Positions 7,066 through 8,446 of a DNA stretch of 8,446 bases are shown here, in pieces (positions within the stretch are counted from its first letter, which is position 1; each line of letters opens with the position of its first letter). Position numbers and translations under genes: made by a program. The notes beneath the pieces are model-generated. The model was not told where the DNA came from, did not search any database, and was given only the letters and a program-made list of their open reading frames with translations. Origin of the DNA: Gemmatimonadaceae bacterium (GTDB taxonomy: Bacteria > Gemmatimonadota > Gemmatimonadetes > Gemmatimonadales > Gemmatimonadaceae); contig JADGGM010000097.1 in the NCBI GenBank assembly GCA_019689955.1, forward strand, positions 1 through 8,446, in the 5' to 3' direction.

Positions 7066-7084
7066 CCGCCGCGGGCGTACGCCC
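7038..7084. repeat. Three consecutive perfect palindromes at the tolQ/tolR junction
   Basis: Three perfect inverted repeats lie almost end to end: GCCGGACGTCCGGC (7038-7051), CGGTCACCGGTGACCG (7053-7068) and GGGCGTACGCCC (7073-7084). In RNA each could fold into a GC-rich hairpin of 5, 6 and 4 pairs with a 4-nt loop. The first two cover the last codons and the stop codon of the tolQ-like gene, and the third lies in the 47-nt gap, ending 28 nt before the next ATG. No U-tract follows, so an intrinsic terminator is not indicated. It may be an mRNA-stability or translation-control element, or dyad sites for a DNA-binding protein. The function is unknown. Confidence 0.6.
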
Positions 7085-7112
7085 CGGCTCCTCCGTCGCG
7101 AGCTGAGCTGCC

Positions 7113-7646
7113 ATGGCCTCACTCTTTCGCCGATCCAACCAGCGGCGCGCCGAGCGTGCCCCGGTCACGGCGCACGGGAACATCAACCTCGTGCCGCTCG
7201 TCGACATCCTCACGTCCATCGTCTTCTTCAGCCTCCTCACGTACCAGGGCGCGGCGATGATGGCGCTCACCTCCTTCGACCTCGCGCTCCCGCCGGTGGT
7301 CGTCAACACCCCGGAGCAGGCGTCGCACGTGAAGTCGGAGAAGGATGTGCTCAACCTCTTGCTCGCCGTGCGCGTGGACAACGAGAAGATGATCGTGGAG
7401 CACTCGGGAGGCGGGGGCTTCCGCACGCAGATCACGGGGCTCGGCCCCGCGTCGCTCGATCAGCTCCAGGCGCTCATGACGCAGATCCGCGCGCAGTACC
7501 CGCAGAACAGCGACGTCCTCGTCATCCCCTCGGATGACGTGAGCTACGACAACATCATCCACGTGCTCGAGCGCCTCAAGCTCGCGCGCTTCGTGGGGAT
7601 CTCGCTCGGCACGCGCGCGCGCGGTGGCGCCGCGGCCGGGAGGTGA
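7113..7646 (+). CDS. TolR/ExbD-family motor subunit, first copy
   Basis: This is a 177-aa single-span protein. An in-frame TGA at 7104 makes ATG 7113 the earliest possible start. A basic cytoplasmic tail (RRSNQRRAERA, 6-16) precedes NINLVPLVDILTSIVFFSLLTY (23-44), the family transmembrane helix. D31 is at the position of the essential proton-carrying Asp of TolR and ExbD. The periplasmic part (~60-168) has the family pattern: LALPPVV after the membrane, a beta strand (LLLAVRVD), then LDQLQALMTQIRAQYP and VLVIPSDDVSYDNIIHVLERLKLARFVGISLGT. A Gly-rich insertion (HSGGGG, 97-102) sits where a short turn is usual. It should form dimers in the TolQ-like channel and engage the cell wall or partners when energised. 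There is no convincing ribosome binding site upstream, unlike the second copy, so its translation may depend on coupling or on the palindromes upstream. Confidence 0.93.
   Translation: MASLFRRSNQRRAERAPVTAHGNINLVPLVDILTSIVFFSLLTYQGAAMMALTSFDLALPPVVVNTPEQASHVKSEKDVLNLLLAVRVDNEKMIVEHSGGGGFRTQITGLGPASLDQLQALMTQIRAQYPQNSDVLVIPSDDVSYDNIIHVLERLKLARFVGISLGTRARGGAAAGR
7638..7646 (+). promoter_or_regulatory. Near-ideal ribosome binding site of the second tolR-like gene
   Basis: GGGAGGTGA contains an 8-nt perfect match to the usual anti-Shine-Dalgarno end of 16S rRNA. Its GGAGG core is 6 nt before ATG 7650. The TGA stop of the first tolR-like gene (7644-7646) is part of this site, so termination and re-initiation occur at the same place. 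Confidence 0.8.
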
Positions 7647-7649
7647 CGC

Positions 7650-8210
7650 ATGAGCCGCGCCCGAGAGCGGCGGTCGCAGCGCCGCGCCGAGCAGTTCGCG
7701 AAGTTCCGGATCACGGAGCTCAACCTGGTTCCGCTCGTCGACACGTTCGTGTCGATCGTGTTCTTCGCCCTCACGACCGCCACCGTCGGTGAGCTCGCCC
7801 CCGTGGTCCCCGGCGTGCGCCTCCCCGAGGCGCGCGTGGGGCAGACCGCGCTCCAGCAGCTCACCCTCGGCATCGGCCCGCAGGTCACGCTGGCCGGGCG
7901 GACCCTCATGAGCACCGTCGACGCGGCGCGCACGCCGTCGAACAACCCGGCGCAGCCGCTCCTCATCCCGCCGATCTACGCCGCGCTCAAGGAGGCGGCC
8001 GACTCGATCCGGCAGGAGAAGCACGTGCCGCCGGACAAGCCGCTGGAGACCCCGCTCGCCATCCAGGGAGACCGCAGCATGCGCTACGACCTCCTCGCCC
8101 GCATGATGCAGACGGCCCGCCTGGCTGGGTTCAAGAACCTGTCGCTGCAGGTGAACAAGACCCAGGACGCCGCCCCGGCCCCGGCCCGGGTCACCGCCGA
8201 GGTGCACTGA
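7650..8210 (+). CDS. TolR/ExbD-family motor subunit, second copy
   Basis: This is a 186-aa single-span protein starting 3 nt after the first copy. The basic N-terminus (ERRSQRRAEQ, 6-15) and ITELNLVPLVDTFVSIVFFAL (21-41) match the first copy, with QRRAE and NLVPLVD at identical positions and D31 again the likely proton-binding Asp. The periplasmic part differs. After LPEARVG (58-64) comes a strand (QQLTLGIG), then an inserted segment ~83-133 rich in Pro, Asn and charged residues (NNPAQPLLIPPIY, EKHVPPDKP). The usual ending follows: LAIQGDRSMRYDLLARMMQTARLAGFKNLSLQV (136-168). A short Ala/Pro-rich tail ends the protein. The tandem arrangement suggests an old duplication followed by divergence, and probably a heteromeric TolR1/TolR2 pair in one channel, as reported for AglQ/AglS with AglR in Myxococcus xanthus. 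The heterodimer is inference. Confidence 0.93.
   Translation: MSRARERRSQRRAEQFAKFRITELNLVPLVDTFVSIVFFALTTATVGELAPVVPGVRLPEARVGQTALQQLTLGIGPQVTLAGRTLMSTVDAARTPSNNPAQPLLIPPIYAALKEAADSIRQEKHVPPDKPLETPLAIQGDRSMRYDLLARMMQTARLAGFKNLSLQVNKTQDAAPAPARVTAEVH
8199..8204 (+). promoter_or_regulatory. Ribosome binding site of the TonB-like gene
   Basis: GAGGTG lies 7 nt before ATG 8212, within the last codons of the second tolR-like gene, whose TGA ends one base before that ATG. It supports the chosen start and tight coupling. Confidence 0.65.
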
Positions 8211-8211
8211 C

Positions 8212-8446
8212 ATGGCGGCCGCCAAGCAGTCCGCGCGCCGTCGCCCCGTCGACGAGACCTCGTTCACGCGCAACATGCGCTACGAGCTCGCCGACGCCGA
8301 AGGGCGCGCGATCCGCAACTCGTGGCTCGCGTCCTCGGCGCTCGGCCTCGTCTGGATCCTGCTCGTGATCTTCCTCCCCGCCGTGCCCCCGTCGATCAAG
8401 CTCCTCCGCCCCGAGGAGGCGGGGCCGATTGAGGTGCAGTTCGACG
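8212..8446 (+). CDS. TonB/TolA-like protein, N-terminal part (3' partial)
   Basis: Seventy-eight codons are present before the window ends. A long basic/polar cytoplasmic segment (residues 1-38, with ARRRP) is followed by one hydrophobic helix (~39-59, LASSALGLVWILLVIFLPAV). A PP turn and then GPIEVQFD (71-78) follow, which recalls the strand wording (PIEVxF) commonly seen just after the membrane anchor of TonB-family proteins. Its place directly after TolQ- and two TolR-type genes fits a TonB/TolA-like force-transmitting rod anchored in the inner membrane. The SxxxH motif of E. coli TonB's anchor helix is not seen: serines lie at the start of the helix but no histidine is in it. The proline-rich spacer and C-terminal TonB domain would lie outside the window, so the family call is provisional. 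Confidence 0.75.
   Translation, partial: MAAAKQSARRRPVDETSFTRNMRYELADAEGRAIRNSWLASSALGLVWILLVIFLPAVPPSIKLLRPEEAGPIEVQFD

Noticed and set aside
7073..7112. Intrinsic terminator after the TolQ-like gene
   Set aside because: The 12-bp palindrome has no following T-tract and the downstream genes clearly belong to the same operon.
7119..8276. A 385-codon minus-strand frame opposite the two TolR genes
   Set aside because: It is Arg/His/Glu-rich shadow sequence without motifs. The plus strand carries unmistakable TolR/ExbD proteins.

Overview
The window is a tightly packed block of eight same-strand (+) genes from a very GC-rich bacterium (well over 70% GC by eye, with almost every third codon position G or C). 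No rRNA, tRNA, mobile element, CRISPR array or obvious terminator is visible. Composition, the Ala|Gln signal-peptidase junctions and the frequent Asp-Ser-Leu/Asp-Ser-Ala-Arg wording of the secreted proteins suggest a Gemmatimonadota-like organism. A deltaproteobacterial or related lineage cannot be excluded from sequence alone. Gene gaps run from a 1-nt overlap to 47 nt, so the whole block reads as one operon whose promoter lies upstream and whose end lies downstream. No stretch over 50 nt is without a gene.

Layout: (1) 2-382, the 3' end of an unrecognised, beta-rich protein. (2) 394-2613, a secreted ~739-aa protein with TPR-like repeats followed by long coiled coil. (3) 2617-5667, a secreted 1016-aa protein made almost wholly of TPR-like helical repeats, with a single pair of cysteines, a conserved-looking C-terminal domain and a duplicated Pro-Ala-Pro-His-Asp tail. 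(4) 5667-6383, a secreted 238-aa protein with a proline-rich linker and a duplicated 32-residue coiled-coil unit. (5) 6424-7065, a TolQ/ExbB/MotA-family inner-membrane motor subunit. (6) and (7) 7113-7646 and 7650-8210, two different TolR/ExbD-family subunits in tandem. (8) 8212 to the window end, the N-terminus of a single-span, TonB/TolA-like protein.

Together these look like a proton-motive-force transducer. A TolQ-type channel with two distinct TolR-type partners sits in the inner membrane, a TonB-like rod would carry force across the periplasm, and three large exported repeat or coiled-coil proteins probably form the periplasmic or outer-membrane side. One TolQ plus two TolR homologues next to TPR proteins recalls the Agl/Glt gliding and spore-coat machinery of Myxococcus xanthus, but the cargo here cannot be read from the sequence. 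The most notable non-coding structure is a run of three perfect palindromes (7038-7084) across the TolQ/TolR junction, just upstream of a TolR gene that lacks a clear ribosome binding site.
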